From NCBI RefSeq assembly GCF_001887355.1, contig NZ_MPIN01000012.1, positions 156,124-220,123 on the forward strand: a DNA stretch of 64,000 nucleotides, read 5' to 3'. The DNA is from Cystobacter ferrugineus. Its GTDB lineage: Bacteria; Myxococcota; Myxococcia; Myxococcales; Myxococcaceae. Below the pieces are notes generated by a model. The model saw nothing but the letters and a program-made list of their open reading frames with translations, made no database searches and was not told where the DNA came from. Position 1 is the first letter of the stretch. The number at the start of each line of letters is the position of its first letter. Shown here in pieces: positions 16,941 to 25,900 of the stretch. The translations under genes and the position numbers were made by a program.

Positions 16941-18127
16941 TCACTGACATTGCTGGAGGAATTTCTCCTCCAATTTCTCCCGCGCGCGCTGCAGCCGCTT
17001 GCGCACGGCGGCGTGGCTGATGCCCAGGCGCTCGGAGATTTCAAGGTCGCTCAGCTCGTCGAAGTAGCTCAGCATCAACACCTGCCGGTCGTCGTCCCGC
17101 AGCGTGCAAAGCGCCTTGTGGACGCCCACCTGCGTCTCGAACCGCACATACTGGTCATCGGGTTGGATGTCGCATGCCGGCTCCGGGATGGAATCAATGG
17201 CACAGGTGCGCACATTGCCGGCCCGCCGGTACCAGCTGTACACGCCGTTCCTGACGGAGCGCAGGAAGAACTGCTCGAAGTCGTAGCGCTCGCCGGAGTG
17301 CAGGCAGACGCTCAACAAGGTGGCGTGCACCAGGTCCCAGGCATCCGCGACGAGGAGGCGGAGGCCCGCGCTGACCCGGAGAGGACGCTGCTTTCCATCG
17401 CGCGGGGGCTGGCCAGGAAGAGCCGCCGCGCGCACTCCATGGCCGGCGCGCTGCACGAGCGGTCGGGGCGGGGCCTGGGCATCGCTCGCACCTGGGACGC
17501 GAACTCGTCCATCACGGCACCGAGCAACATCATGAAGCCCACACAGGCGAGCGCGCCCACTGTCAGCAGTCCCGCGCCGAAGGGAGAAACACGCGCCAGG
17601 CGCCACGCGAGCGACAGTCCGCCCGTGCCGAGCGTGTAGAAAAGATATCCGACGGAGAGGACGGCCCAGACCGCCGTGGCGAGAACCAGGGCGCCCGCGA
17701 AGCCGGGGACCTCTCTCTCGCGTGCTCCCGATGGCATGAAGAAGCGGCAGGCGAGCAGCAGCCCGAAGCCGAAGGTCCACCATGGCCAGCGCAACAGGAG
17801 CGGAGGGGGCCGTGTCTCTCCCGCCATGCGGCGGAGGAGGTTCCAGCCCGCCGTCAGGACCAGCAGCACCATTCCCAGGAGAAGGAGCGCGCCGGAGAGG
17901 TACATGGCACCACCGAAAGCGCCGGGCTCCAGCGCTCCGACCTGTGCCAGCTTCTGCTGTGCCCAGAAGAACCCCACGAGGCCCGAGAAGAGCAGGGGGA
18001 GCGTGCCGATGGGGAGGAGCACGTAGAGGAAGAAGGCAGCCAGTGCGAGCGCGACCAGCGCGAGCTGCCACAGGCTCGTGCGTCGAGCCGACGCGCCTGC
18101 ATCCCCCGGTGAGGCCTGTGGTGACAT
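16941..18127 (-). pseudogene. membrane-anchored sigma-70-family factor, frameshifted near 17370
   Basis: From ATG 18127 the first frame gives about 240 residues with several hydrophobic helices (LWQLALVALALAAFFLYVLL, then segments near residues 65-85, 110-125 and 140-200). It ends at MDEFASQVRAMPRP...ECARRLFLA. The sigma core follows in another frame: ADAWDLVHATLLSVC (region 2-like), then SVRNGVYSWYRRAGNVR and region 4 (LMLSYFDELSDLEISERLGISHAAVRKRLQRA). I recall intact myxobacterial proteins with membrane domain and sigma core on one chain, so a single lost or gained base around 17350-17390 explains the break. The 1187-base span is not a multiple of three. An active version would be a tethered sigma factor released by a signal. 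pVip is the next gene downstream. Confidence 0.7.
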
Positions 18128-18210
18128 GCGGCGTCCCACGCTAGTAGCACGGGAGTTCTTTTCGCGACTCCCCCTCTCGGAGAGGGCCCCTCGTCCGGGT
18201 GATGCGTCTG

Positions 18211-18316
18211 CCCGCGCAGCCCTCGGCAACCAGGGGCGCGAGAAGCGGGAATCCAGGTATCCGCGGAGGCGCGGGCGGCTCGGGTTCCTCGAGGGGAGCT
18301 GCGGGGGCCGTGCCGC
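18211..18316 (-). pseudogene. fragment of a kinase N-terminal coding region
   Basis: Read on the minus strand, this stretch gives LEEPEPPAPPRIPGFPLLAPL, almost the same as the linker and first kinase strand of the kinase at 9609-13421 (EEPEPLAPPQVPGFPLLAPL, DNA 13264-13365). The match then decays (VAEGCAGRR for GAGGFAQVF). Only about 30 codons remain, so this is debris of a paralogous kinase gene. Confidence 0.65.
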
Positions 18317-18379
18317 TTCCTCTCATGCCGGGGAGCTGATGTGCGGGACGGAACCGAACCTCCGAGGACCCATGCTCCG

Positions 18380-18421
18380 CCTTGACTTGAATGGTCGAAT
18401 CCGCTCCCCTGGAGACTAAAG
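18380..18421 (+). promoter_or_regulatory. 42-bp upstream element shared with the paralogue at 43.6 kb
   Basis: The element begins CCTTGACT and ends TAAAG. It aligns without gaps to 44422-44381 (minus strand) at 30 of 42 positions, 24 of the first 30. Both copies lie just upstream of the paralogous genes at 18474 and 44371. TTGACT could be a -35 box, but no standard -10 follows at 17 bases. It may be a special promoter or a regulator site. Confidence 0.45.
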
Positions 18422-18473
18422 ATATGGGCGCACGCACCGTCGCCTGGTGTGTATGGCCACGAAGGAGCCGAGC

Positions 18474-19247
18474 ATGGCGAACAAGAAGAACGGGACCACG
18501 GATGGAGCGGGGTCCTTCCAGTGGGGCAAGAGCTACGAGGTGGATCCTCGCCTGGGACGTCTCCACGAGGCGTGGAACGTGGTCACCGGCACGCCGGCCC
18601 TGACGCTCGTCCCGAGGGGGGACGTGGCATGGCAACCCGGGGGGCCGTGCCGGGTGAGTCTCTCCTACGAGCCGGAGCGGGACTCCGTGACGATGGACGT
18701 GGAGCAGGCGCCCGCCTCGGTGCGGACCTCCGAGCTGACCAACCTCTTCGTCTTGATGGCGGGCGCGCTCCAACGCGTGGAGGATGATGCCGAGGTGGAC
18801 ACTCACCTCGCGGGGGGACCGGTAGGGGCAGGGGTTGCTGGGGTCTCGCCCGTGCGTGGGGCTTGGCGTTTCAAGCTAGCCGCCGTGGGGACCGCCGTCC
18901 TCGCGGTGGGCCTCGGTGTCTGTCTTTACTTGAGGTTGGACACCCCGCATTCCCCTATGGGCAGTCGTGTCTGGGCCATCGAGGATTCCTTCCGGAAGGA
19001 AGCGATTTTCGCCGACCTGAGCAATCCGGACGCGGTGGCCATCGCCTACCCCCTGCCCGACAAACCCTTGGCGAAACAGGCCGTGCCTCCCTGCGAGACC
19101 AACAAGGGCGCGGTGGAGATCAACAAGGGCTGTTGGTTGGAACTCGCGAAGAAGCCCCCCTGCTTCAGCAATCAGGCTGAGTTCCAAGGCAAGTGTTACG
19201 TGCCCGTGCATAAGCAGGACCCCGTGCCGCAATCCATCGGGCCGTGA
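18474..19247 (+). CDS. single-pass membrane protein, paralogue of 43583-44371
   Basis: ATG 18474 follows GGAG at 8 bases and gives 257 residues; the paralogue also begins MA. The N-terminal part (about 1-120) holds RLHEAWNVVTGTPALTL and VAWQPGGPCRVSL, matching RLYEAWHTDTGAPVLLL and VTWQPEGPWRVQL in the paralogue. One transmembrane helix lies at about 135-153 (LAAVGTAVLAVGLGVCLYL). The outer C-terminal part has four Cys in order: IPPC/VPPC, NKGCW, PPC and GKCYVPV. Probably a type II membrane protein with an extracytoplasmic disulfide-bonded domain. I recall this family beside Ser/Thr kinase genes, and a kinase fragment lies just upstream. Function unknown. Confidence 0.8.
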   Translation: MANKKNGTTDGAGSFQWGKSYEVDPRLGRLHEAWNVVTGTPALTLVPRGDVAWQPGGPCRVSLSYEPERDSVTMDVEQAPASVRTSELTNLFVLMAGALQRVEDDAEVDTHLAGGPVGAGVAGVSPVRGAWRFKLAAVGTAVLAVGLGVCLYLRLDTPHSPMGSRVWAIEDSFRKEAIFADLSNPDAVAIAYPLPDKPLAKQAVPPCETNKGAVEINKGCWLELAKKPPCFSNQAEFQGKCYVPVHKQDPVPQSIGP

Positions 19248-19427
19248 GGCCCACGCTCAGTCCGCGATGAAGTCCGTGACGCCTTGGCCCCAGACGCACA
19301 CGGCCAGGGCCACGCCAGCGCAGCGATGCCACCCAGTTCCTAGTACTACTTGGTGGTTTCCCGAGGGCGACTTGGATCCTTCAGGCGGAAAGTCTCCTCG
19401 GAGAGCCTCCGAAGTGACCGAGTCGTA

Positions 19428-19673
19428 CTAGAGTTCGTCCCAGAATGGAGGGTCGGTCAAGAAGATGCCGCATCTCGCGAGAATGATCTCGTTCTCCAAC
19501 GCGGCCTGTAGCTGCTGGTACAAAAGCGGGTCATCAGGGAACTTCTCCGAGGCCTCGCGCGCAAGCGCCGGGTCTTTACAGAGCGCCTCGAACTTGGCGG
19601 CGTCATGTCCCGCCCCAGCGCGAATGGCGTCAATCTTCGCGAAAAACCAATGCGCAGCCCCGGCTGTTTTCAT
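19428..19673 (-). CDS. small hypothetical protein, second of an overlapping pair
   Basis: An 81-residue frame (MKTAGAAHWFFAKIDAIRAG and on) overlaps the end of the preceding 65-residue frame by 4 bases. It contains FEALCKDPALAREASEKF and ILARCGIFLTDPPFWDEL and is predicted to be mostly helical, with no signal peptide. Base composition is less GC-rich than around it, suggesting transfer or decay. I do not recognise a family. The two frames could also be one gene split by a frameshift. Confidence 0.4.
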   Translation of the reverse strand: MKTAGAAHWFFAKIDAIRAGAGHDAAKFEALCKDPALAREASEKFPDDPLLYQQLQAALENEIILARCGIFLTDPPFWDEL

Positions 19674-19867
19674 TTCGCCACCACCGGGTGTTGCCGGTCG
19701 AACGCGGCGACGATATCGCTAAAAATAATCTCGATGTCCGGCAGGCTCAGGACGTTCGCGCAACGCCGCATCTGCCAGTAGAAAACAGTCTCAATCTCAC
19801 GGCGCTGCGCTGCAACGAAGTCAACTTCCCCGAGTTTGGGCGTCACGAGGGCTTGCGTTTCGACCAC
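19670..19867 (-). CDS. small hypothetical protein, first of an overlapping pair
   Basis: A 65-residue frame from GTG 19867 carries REIETVFYWQMRRCANVLSL and DIEIIFSDIVAAF. It looks like real coding sequence by amino-acid make-up, yet I know no family. It overlaps the following 81-residue frame (ATGA). It may be the N-terminal part of one disrupted protein rather than a separate gene. Confidence 0.4.
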   Translation of the reverse strand: MVETQALVTPKLGEVDFVAAQRREIETVFYWQMRRCANVLSLPDIEIIFSDIVAAFDRQHPVVAK

Positions 19868-19926
19868 GCGTAAGTTGCGGCTGACACAGTGAAGGATGAG
19901 ACGTGAGGTGAGACACTCACGAGTCG

Positions 19927-20358
19927 TTAGCGGTAGATTGCGGCGTTTCTCCTCCTGGCCTGAGGACTGTGCCGCACGGAGTAGCCGTTGACGACAACCC
20001 TTCGCCTCCGGGGCGCCTTGGCTCGGCGTCGCAACGAGAAGTTCGTCGACGGTGACGACAGGGGGAGCCGGGGCCTTCTCGCAGCGGCTCGCGGCTCGTC
20101 AGCCGTCCACAGTCCCGGCTCATTGCTGGGCGGGAGAATCCGCTGGTTTGGCGAACGGGCCACGGGTGGCAGTTGGTCGCCGGGCTGCCCTACCACAGGA
20201 GCGCCCGCCCCTTGAGGGGTCATCCGAGGCGCAGGAAACGACGCGGGAGGGCGTGGCACCGCTGGGGACGGCGCTTGAGCTGGAGCTGTCGGCGAAGCCA
20301 GGGCGATCAGCCAGAAAACCGCGAATCGCATCCAGGGCGAGCTACTCGAATGTGCCAT
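19927..20358 (-). CDS. Pro/Arg-rich exported hypothetical protein
   Basis: The 143-residue frame starts with a plausible signal peptide (MRFAVFWLIALASPTAPAQA, from the Met at 20331 or the earlier one at 20358). It continues as Pro/Ala-rich, then Arg-rich low-complexity sequence with no recognisable domain. The opposite strand is open here as well, so the coding claim rests mainly on the signal peptide. Low confidence. Confidence 0.35.
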   Translation of the reverse strand: MAHSSSSPWMRFAVFWLIALASPTAPAQAPSPAVPRPPASFPAPRMTPQGAGAPVVGQPGDQLPPVARSPNQRILPPSNEPGLWTADEPRAAARRPRLPLSSPSTNFSLRRRAKAPRRRRVVVNGYSVRHSPQARRRNAAIYR

Positions 20359-20553
20359 CGGAGTTATGCGAGCAATCGAAGGCGCGCAGGGCGCGGAGGG
20401 GTTTCACGGACGCAGGTGGCCAAGGAACTGGACGTGGCTTGCCCCGGGTGATGCAAGCAGTCGGGTCATGCTGCCAACTTCTGCGGTAGAGTTGCAAGCT
20501 CGAAATCCACTGGGCTGACGTCGCTGGAGGACTCAACTCGGCACGACAAGGGA

Positions 20554-21826
20554 GTGTTGAGTTGGGGATTGTGTGCGGTGCTCGTGGGCTGTGGAACGAC
20601 GCGCGAGGAGCCGCTGCCTCCCGGGCAGGACACACCCGTCCCCTCCGAGCCCACGCCGGGCACCCCGCCGCCCCCCACGGGCGAGACGCCGTCGGACACG
20701 CCGGAGACGCCCTCACAGCAGCCCACCGTGCCCCAGGTGCAGCCCATGCCCTCGCCGGGCAACGTCCCGCCCGTGAAGGCGGGCCTGGAGGGCGAGCCCA
20801 CCCTGCAACCCGTGGCCTGCGTGCCGTGGAAGGGGAGCGTACCGCCCCAGCGCGCCACCGCTTGCGAGGGCACCACGGTCTTCAAGGACGGCCGCCGCGA
20901 GGTGGCCCGCTACGACGCCGACAGCCGCCTCCTGGAGTTGCGCACCTATAACCGCGATGGCTCGGCGGACTCACTCGAGCGGCACACGTGGGAGAACGGC
21001 CGCGAGACGTTCCGCCGCATCGAGTCTCTCGAGCCGAATGGTTACTGGGCGCAGATCGAGTGGGTCTACGACGCCGAGGGCAGGCTCCAGAAGCGCACCG
21101 ATAAGGCCTCGTCCAGGGACACGGTGGTGTACCAGTACGTCCGTGAGAAGGACGGTCGGCTCGTGCGCATCGACCGCCTGCCCGCGAGCGACCGCAACAC
21201 GCCCACCTTCTATCGGTACAACGCGGCGGGGCAGTTGGTGGCCATCGACAGTGAGCCCAACTGCAGCCTGGATGTCGCCAGATGCGAGACCTTCACCTAC
21301 TGGCCCAATGGCAAGCTGCGCGAGGACCATTGGGAGGAAAAGTATCTGATCCACACCAACCAATACGATGACCGCGGCTACCTCGTGGAGTCGTCGTATT
21401 CCCACCCCGGGGGGGGGCAACAGAACCGTCTACTCCCACGACTCGGCCGGCCGTCGGTTCCGGCTCTGGGATCGGGACACCAGGGATGTCTACGAGCACG
21501 AGCTCATCAGGACCTTCTACTACGACGCCTCGGGCCTGTTGCTGCTCGAGCGGCTCGGCCAGGATATCGCCCGGCCCGTGGGGGACGAAAATACGGGCTA
21601 CCAGTGGGTGACCACCAAAGTGCGCACCACCCGCCGGCTCACGTACATCTGTGGCACGAAGATCGTCTGGCTCGACGAGTGGGATGGCAATGAGGATGGC
21701 GTCGTGGATGCCCGGCGCACCCACGAGCGTGATGCCCAAGGACGGCTCGTGCACGAAGAGTACTCGGGGACGCCGGGGCTGGACGACGGCCCCGTGCGCC
21801 GTGACTTCAAGTACGACTGTGATTGA
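20554..21826 (+). pseudogene. YD-repeat-like lipoprotein, frameshifted at a G9 run
   Basis: From GTG 20554 the product has a lipobox (LCAVLVGCG), a 60-residue Pro/Thr/Glu linker, and then repeated beta-hairpin units of the YD/RHS kind: VARYDADSRLLELRTYNRDG, WVYDAEGRLQKRT, FYRYNAAGQLVAID, NQYDDRGYLVESSY. At 21409-21417 nine G residues shift the frame. With eight Gs the protein would run on as NRTVYSHDSAGRR to FKYDCD at 21826, about 424 residues. A sequencing or assembly slip in the G run is therefore as likely as a real mutation. It would be an outer-surface lipoprotein. No toxin domain is present at the C-terminus. Confidence 0.75.
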
Positions 21827-21847
21827 GCGCGTCCGGGTCCGGGCGGA

Positions 21848-22837
21848 CTACCAGCCCGGATCCATCCCCAGGGTGCCGGGCGTCTCGTTGGCCAGCAGCA
21901 TGCCCATGTTGTTCGAGCCCAGGTCCAGACCGCACAGCAGGTCCTGCCGGGAGCTGAAGCAGGGCAACTGCGAGTGGGTGCGGTTGAGCGCGTAGAAGCA
22001 CTTGGCGCCGTTCACGTCCCACGCGGCCTCGAAGAACCAGCCCTCGGTGTCCTGCTGGATGCCGAGAGGATCGTAGAGGTTGATGCGGTTGCCGGCGGTC
22101 GTATACGCTTGGCCATTGCCGCAGTAGTCCGCGCGCACCAGGCGCGTGCAGGCCTGGTGGTATTGCTCGAGCGGGGTGCCGTTGTAGCTGGCCCAGGGCC
22201 GGTAGCCCCACAGCGCGCACTTGGCGATGGCGCCGCCCAGGCAGGCGAAGGTGAAACGCTCGGGATCGCTGTACTTCGAGCCCCCGCCGGGCACGCCCTG
22301 CTGGTAGTTCCACACGCCCGCCACGGGAAGGGCTTGCACGACGGTGCCCGCGGCGTCGCGGCAGGCCGGCTTCCAGCCGTAGTCCGTGGTGTCGAAGTAC
22401 TGCAAGCTGTAGAGCGTGATGTCCGTGTTGGGCGCCGGCGCCTGGTTCATCCCGGCGATGCGCATGCGCACGGTGCCGCCGCCGTCACCCAGGTTGCCCT
22501 GGAACTCCACCTCGGTGAACTCCCGGTCGCGGATGACCAGGCCGTTCGTATAAGTGCCATAGAAGGTGGTGCCCTGGAGCCACACGTTCTCCAGCGTGTA
22601 GCCATTCTTGCGCGCCGGATTGAAGTTCACGCTGACGACGAAGTTGGACAGGTCGTTGCCGTTGAGGTTGCCACCGTTGAGGTTGCCGCCGTTGAGGTTG
22701 CCGCCGTTCTCCGCCTGGAGCGGATCCGCGGCGATGGCCAGCTCGGCCTCCGGGGTGCTGTCGGGCTCGATGGGGCCCGCGCAAGCGCCCAGCAGCAGGG
22801 CTCCAAGGAGCCAGGAGGAAGTCGGGAGGGAACGCAT
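21848..22837 (-). CDS. ADYC-domain lipoprotein
   Basis: The 329-residue product has a signal peptide with lipobox (LLLGACAG). A short Asn/Gly repeat (NGGNLNGGNLNGGNLNGNDL, residues about 44-63) precedes the folded part. The folded part carries the name-giving RADYCGNG motif and other conserved Cys-containing stretches (FACLGGAIAKCALWGYRP, KCFYALNRTH). ADYC proteins are a family of myxobacterial and related lipoproteins with no known function. An AGAGGA ribosome site precedes the start by 6 bases. It sits between the YD lipoprotein (convergent) and a kinase gene on the same strand. Confidence 0.85.
   Translation of the reverse strand: MRSLPTSSWLLGALLLGACAGPIEPDSTPEAELAIAADPLQAENGGNLNGGNLNGGNLNGNDLSNFVVSVNFNPARKNGYTLENVWLQGTTFYGTYTNGLVIRDREFTEVEFQGNLGDGGGTVRMRIAGMNQAPAPNTDITLYSLQYFDTTDYGWKPACRDAAGTVVQALPVAGVWNYQQGVPGGGSKYSDPERFTFACLGGAIAKCALWGYRPWASYNGTPLEQYHQACTRLVRADYCGNGQAYTTAGNRINLYDPLGIQQDTEGWFFEAAWDVNGAKCFYALNRTHSQLPCFSSRQDLLCGLDLGSNNMGMLLANETPGTLGMDPGW
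22661..22705. repeat. three tandem 15-bp units inside the ADYC gene
   Basis: The unit GTTGAGGTTGCCRCC occurs three times in a row and encodes the NGGNL pentapeptide repeats on the minus strand. Slippage here would change the repeat number without breaking the frame. Confidence 0.85.
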
Positions 22838-22952
22838 GGATGTCCTCTATGAGAGGGAGGGAGTGTCCGATGGACGGCCAGAGGGAAGGCATCCGTGGAC
22901 TCAACGACAAGTGAGGCGTCGCTGATTGGACGTCATGACTGTCTATTGGTTG

Positions 22953-25900
22953 TCATTGCACTCCGGGTGGAGCCGGCGCGCACAACCGCAGGCCCACGCT
23001 CAAGTCCCGGAAGTTGGGCTCGGGGGACTCGCGGTTGGTGACCCGGGCGGTGCTGGAGGCGTAGTAGTAGCTCCCCCCGCGAGCCACCGGACGGCCGGGC
23101 GCCAGCACCGAGTCGGCCCATTCCCAGACGTTGCCGGACATGTCCTCCAGCCCGAAGGGGCTGCGCGAGCCGGGATGACGGCCCACCTCGTCCGGGCCGA
23201 AGTTGGCGCCCACCTTGCCATACGTCTCGTCGAAGTTGGCCTGGTGCGGCAGGAGCACGTCGCCCTGGGGGAACTCGCGCTCGTCGGCGCCCCGGGCGGC
23301 GCGCTCCCACTCCCACTCGGTGCACAGCCGCGCCCCGGGCACCCGGCCGGTGCTCGCCACCCAGGCGGCGTAGGCCCGGGCATCCTCGTAGTCGATGGCC
23401 CCCACCGGCATGCGCCGCCAGTCCTGCTCCACGTCGCGGGGGCGCGAGGTGTAGCGGATGGGCTCGCCCTCGCGCGCCTCGTAGGCCACCACGTTGGGCA
23501 TGATGCGCAGGCTCCACCGGCCCTCGGGCGAGCGCGTCAGCTTCACCTCGGCGTTCACCGACGTCGCCGAGGCCCCATGCGGCACATGGCGGGCGAAGCG
23601 CTCGGGCGGCAGCGTCTCCAGCCACTCGAGGTACTCGCCATAGGTCACCTCGGTGCGGGAGATGAGGTAGGGGCCCGTCTCCACCGGGTGCAGCGGCGTG
23701 GTGTTGAAGAAGCGGCGGATGCTCTCCTCCGCGGCGGTGCCGAAGAGGAAGGTGCCCCGGGGCACGTAGACGAAGCCCGGGGGCACCTGGTGCTCCTCGG
23801 GGAGCACCAGCTCCAGGACGCGCTCCGTGCCCGGCTCGGCGCGCAGCGGGTAGCGCACCGGGACATGGCCGGGCGCGCGCACTTCCACCAGCCACGAACC
23901 GCGCTCCAGGGCCACTCCCTCCAGCGGTGTCGGGCCGGGGACGGGCACCGGGGTGGGGACGTACTGGTCGTCCACGAGCGTATACCGGGCCAGCGTCACC
24001 GTGGCCCCCGCGGGCCGGGTGCGCACGCTCAGTCGCATGGGCGCGTTCCAGCGTGCCATCCGGGTGCCCGAGGTGTCGTAGAGGCTCAGCCGTTGCAGCA
24101 ACTCGTCCCGGTCTCCGGGGTGGAAGGCGCGCTCGGCGAGCAGCGCGCGCTCGGCGAGCACGTCGGCGAAGGCCTCGCGTACCTCCTGCCGGTCCGGTGC
24201 CAGCACCAGTGCCTTCTCCATGGCCTCACTGGCGCGCAGATAGTCCCGCTCCGTGTCGCGCGACAGCCTCAGCGCCTCGGCCCAGCGCGCCGAGGCCTCC
24301 TCCAGCTTGCCCGTGTCGAAGAGGGCGAAGGACTCCGCCCGGGTGCGCTCCAGGGCGCGCTGTTGCTCGCGGGCGCGCTCCAAGAGGGGGCGGGCCTCGC
24401 CCAGGCTCGTGCGCACCTGACGCTCCAGGGTGTACCAGGCGTTGACCCTCATCCCCACGTACACGAGCGCCAGGGAGGCGACGAAGCCCACGGCGAAGGC
24501 GCGCGTGAGCAGCTTGCCCCGGCGCAGGGACCCGCGCGACGCGTCGAGGAAGGCCGTCTCGCGGGCGGACAGCGCCTCCTGGGGGTGGGCCTGGAGCTCG
24601 GCCAGGTGCCGGGCGCCCCACAGGGCCTCGCGGGGGCGGCCCAACCGCTCCCACTCGGAGGCGGCGCGCTCGAGCCGGGCGTGGAACTGGCGCGCCTCGT
24701 GGGCCTCGGCGAGCCACTGGGCGAGCGTGGGCCAGCCGGTGAGCAGCGCCTCGTGGGCGATGTCGAAGGAGGAGCCTTCCTCGGAGCGGCGGGCCACCAC
24801 CAGCCGCGCGCGGATGAGGGCCTCCAGCGCGGCGGGCGCGGCGGGCTCCTGGCCCAGCAGCTCCGCCTCGGAGCGGCGGGCGCGGGTGTTGTCCACCGTG
24901 ACGAGCCGCATGAGCAGCCGCCGCGCCGCCACCTGCTGGTCCGGCAGCAACTGGGCGATGATGCCGTCGGCGTAGCGCGCGAGCGCCCCGCTCACCCCCC
25001 CCAGCGCCTCCAGCGCCGAGGCGGGGATGAGGCCCCGGGCCGCGTCCCTCGCCTCCCACAGCTCCGCCAGGGTGAACTGGAGCAGCGGCAGCCCGCCCTC
25101 GGCGCTCAGGGTGGAGTCCACCAGCTCATTGATGAGGGCCTCGGACTCGAAACGCGCGCCCTTGAGGCGGGCGGGGCCCGTCACCACCTCGCGCACCTCG
25201 GCGCGGCCCAGGGGGCGCAGCAGGTAGAGGGCCCGCGAGAGCGCCTCGCCCAGGCCGGGCAGCACGCCCAGCCGGGTGAGGAAGTCACTGCGCACCGTGG
25301 CGAGCAGGCGCACCCCGGCCACGCCCGAGGCGAACTGCGCGAGCAGCTCCGCCAGGAGCAGCGCCTCCCCGGGCTCACTGAGCGTCACCAGCTCCTCGAG
25401 CTGATCCACGTGCAGCAGCAGGCCCTGGCGGGTGTTCTCCCCGAGCGACGCGCGCAGGGCCCGCACCAGCGTGGTGGGCTCCTCGCGGGCGAGCTGCTCG
25501 ATACGCGCCTCCTCGAGGGGAAAATGCGGGGCGAGCGCGGCGGCCAGCAGGGAGATGGGGCGGCGTCCGGGCACCATCCGCGCCGGGCGCCAGGTGTAGC
25601 CATCCTCCAGCGCGCCCTCGACGACGCGCGGAACGACACCCGCCAGACACAGCGAGGACTTTCCCACGCCGGAGTCACCGGTGACGAGCACGAAGGCGCT
25701 GGCGCGCAGCCGCTCCACCACGGCGCGCACCTCGCGCTGGCGGCCGAAGAACAGCGCCCGGTGCTCTTCCTGGAAGGCGTTGAGGCCGCGGTAGGGATTG
25801 CCCTCGGGCACGCGCAGGGTGGTGTCACCGGTGCGCACGTCCTCCAGCGCCTCCAGCAGCGCGTCGGCCGAGGCGAAGCGCTCGAGCGGGTCGCGGCGCA

